DNA from: Amblyomma americanum
Lineage: Eukaryota; Arthropoda; Arachnida; Ixodida; Ixodidae
Direction: 5' to 3'
Assembly: GCF_052857255.1 (NCBI RefSeq)
Contig: NC_135505.1
Coordinates: 54,858,792-54,922,791, forward strand
Length of the DNA stretch: 64,000 nt
Shown here: piece by piece, positions 62,920-64,000 of the stretch
Layout: every line of letters starts with the position of its first letter
Position numbering within the stretch: the stretch's first letter is position 1
The notes under the pieces: generated by a model
Database searches by the model: none
The model's input: only the letters and a program-made list of their open reading frames with translations
What the model was told of the DNA's origin: nothing
Translations under genes and position numbers: made by a program

Positions 62920-64000
62920 GAAAGCCACAAAAGACCCGCGAAGAGATACAGGCACACAATAACCCAAAGCAGTGAAAGGGCGAAGTGCAATCAAAGGTCA
63001 CTGGCATACTAATGAATCATCTAAAAAAGCAAATTCTTTACGGTGAAGGTTTTCCGATGGCTTAGCCAAACGTGTCCTTAGCCTTACCAATGTAGTAAGC
63101 CTCAACTATCTACCGACAGATTTATCCCTTCCGTAAACCACTGACGTGTCGTGGAAATTAGGCGTGCAAAGAGACAGGTCATCCTCAGATTTGCATTCAC
63201 AAGATTTAGCGTGCAATGCCAGATTAGAATTTGCCTTCCCCCTATAGAGTAGAAGTGCTCAGTCAGGTGCAAATTCAGATATCTGCCTGTCCGCCCATAT
63301 TAGTTTCAGCCATAAGGCAGTGGAACGCAATAAACTCCATTACTTTTGCAAGTGGTGAACCTCTTTTTGTGACACTGTCCATTGTGGACAAGTACCCAGT
63401 TTTATCTAGCCTTTTTTTTAATGGCGGCACAAATGCCTCCTGTCTTGCACTTCGCTGTTAAGGCATATCAGCATTGCGCTTTCCCGCGAATTTCTTGAGA
63501 CTGTGAAATACTGTGGAGTTAAGGTATATCAGCATCATCCGAGTATGTGTTCCTTACCCTCGAGCGAGCGAAAACATACTATGACAGGTCGTTGAGATGG
63601 GCAAGTGGGAACCCAGCTGCTTGGAAACCTGCTACAAGAATGCGTCCTCAGTAGTGATGGCATGACTTATGTAAAGCTGATGTCATGCACACGACTGCAC
63701 ACCCATCAAGTGTTTCCATCTTTACTGACCTTAACCAGCGACAAATACACCTCTTCACCATCCTTCCCCAGCAACGAGTGGTCCAACTCGTAGCTAAAAA
63801 GAGCCTTCCCCGATCTTTAGCTGTAGCCCTGACAAACATGGTCGTCTACAAAGCGCAGGTCTGCATCAAGAAACTGCTAACGGTTCTGCTTAGACAATTC
63901 TGATGTAAAAGACAGGCCTTGACTGCATGCCTTAAAGACTCCTAAAACATCTTGTGCCAACTTATGTGAGCCTTCAATGTCCAGAAAAATTAGGTAGTCA

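Larger units (their letters stand above)
62520..64000 (-). pseudogene. Penelope-like element: RT end and GIY-YIG endonuclease
   Basis: Minus strand, entering from the right window edge. The RT C-terminal region reads QFLDADLRFVDDHVCQGYS, RSGKALFSYELDHSLLGKDG and SALHKSCHHY in two frames (63640-63870). The GIY-YIG domain reads NGVYCVPLPYG, then YGRTGRYLNLHLTEHFYSIG (63235-63345), with stops around the second motif. A Cys/His segment, LALHAKSCECKSEDDLS, lies near 63170-63230. The C-terminal EAYYIGKAKDT and KEFAFLDDSL lie at about 63020-63130. The order RT, GIY-YIG, Cys-rich, E-containing helix is that of endonuclease-bearing Penelope elements. A possible polyadenylation signal, gaataaag, is near 62528-62535. 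A SINE interrupts the 3' part. Dead by several stops and frameshifts. Confidence 0.72.

Noticed and set aside
1..64000. Bacterial or symbiont DNA (operons, ribosome binding sites, rRNA)
   Set aside because: No dense same-strand genes, no ribosome binding site pattern, and abundant eukaryotic TEs with spliceosomal introns and a Pol III SINE.

Overview
This window looks like a slice of a hard-tick (Ixodidae, probably metastriate) nuclear genome. That is an inference from the repeats: a tRNA-derived SINE with a (CAAAT)n tail, I-clade LINEs whose 3' UTR carries a 'gggtagc...ggttaac' block, RTE, CR1 and Penelope-like elements, and Ty3/gypsy and BEL elements. Base composition, spliceosomal introns and the lack of operons or ribosome binding sites exclude a prokaryote. 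I find no confident host protein-coding gene, rRNA or functional tRNA. Almost everything recognisable is a transposable element (TE), nearly all of it broken by stops, frameshifts and insertions.

Layout. 1-1.95 kb: nothing firm, one weak LTR-like stretch. 1.96-9.8 kb: an I-clade LINE tail, a minus-strand gypsy pol fragment, and a chimeric gypsy unit between two related LTR pieces that contains an inverted segment of a second gypsy copy. 9.83-13.55 kb: two back-to-back minus-strand CR1-type LINEs. 13.56-15.65 kb: gypsy LTR, primer-binding site and gag, a BEL/Pao pol end plus LTR, and a pogo/Tigger transposase C-terminus. 15.65-19.6 kb: a P-element/THAP9-like transposase pseudogene with four recoverable exons. 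20.3-24.6 kb: an LTR, a LINE ORF1, a hairpin-rich MITE-like stretch and a CR1 3' end. 24.6-34.76 kb: one minus-strand gypsy element split by a plus-strand I-clade LINE and by a nearly complete RTE LINE, each flanked by a target-site duplication. 35.6-37.6 kb: a second RTE, itself split by a CR1 fragment. 37.65-39.45 kb: an LTR and a gag-protease-integrase segment with an unusual domain order. 39.7-43.6 kb: a CACTA/EnSpm-like transposase pseudogene with an intron that holds a degenerate ~110-bp tandem array. 44.1-47.6 kb: SINEs, a fold-back element and hairpins. 47.6-54.2 kb: a nearly full-length I-clade LINE with overlapping ORF1 and ORF2, interrupted by gypsy material including a solo LTR. 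54.8-61 kb: mostly non-coding, with weak exon-like pieces and a CR1 LINE whose RT C-terminal ORF is still open. 61.36-62.4 kb: a 19-bp minisatellite and short repeats. 62.5-64 kb: a decayed Penelope-like element (RT end plus GIY-YIG endonuclease) with a SINE inserted in it.

The elements do not form a pathway. The biology here is insertion history: several insertions can be ordered in time from their duplicated target sites. The two most unusual items are the intron-bearing DNA-transposon transposases, the P/THAP9-like one and the CACTA-like one. Domain calls come from reading translated motifs by eye; no database search was run.
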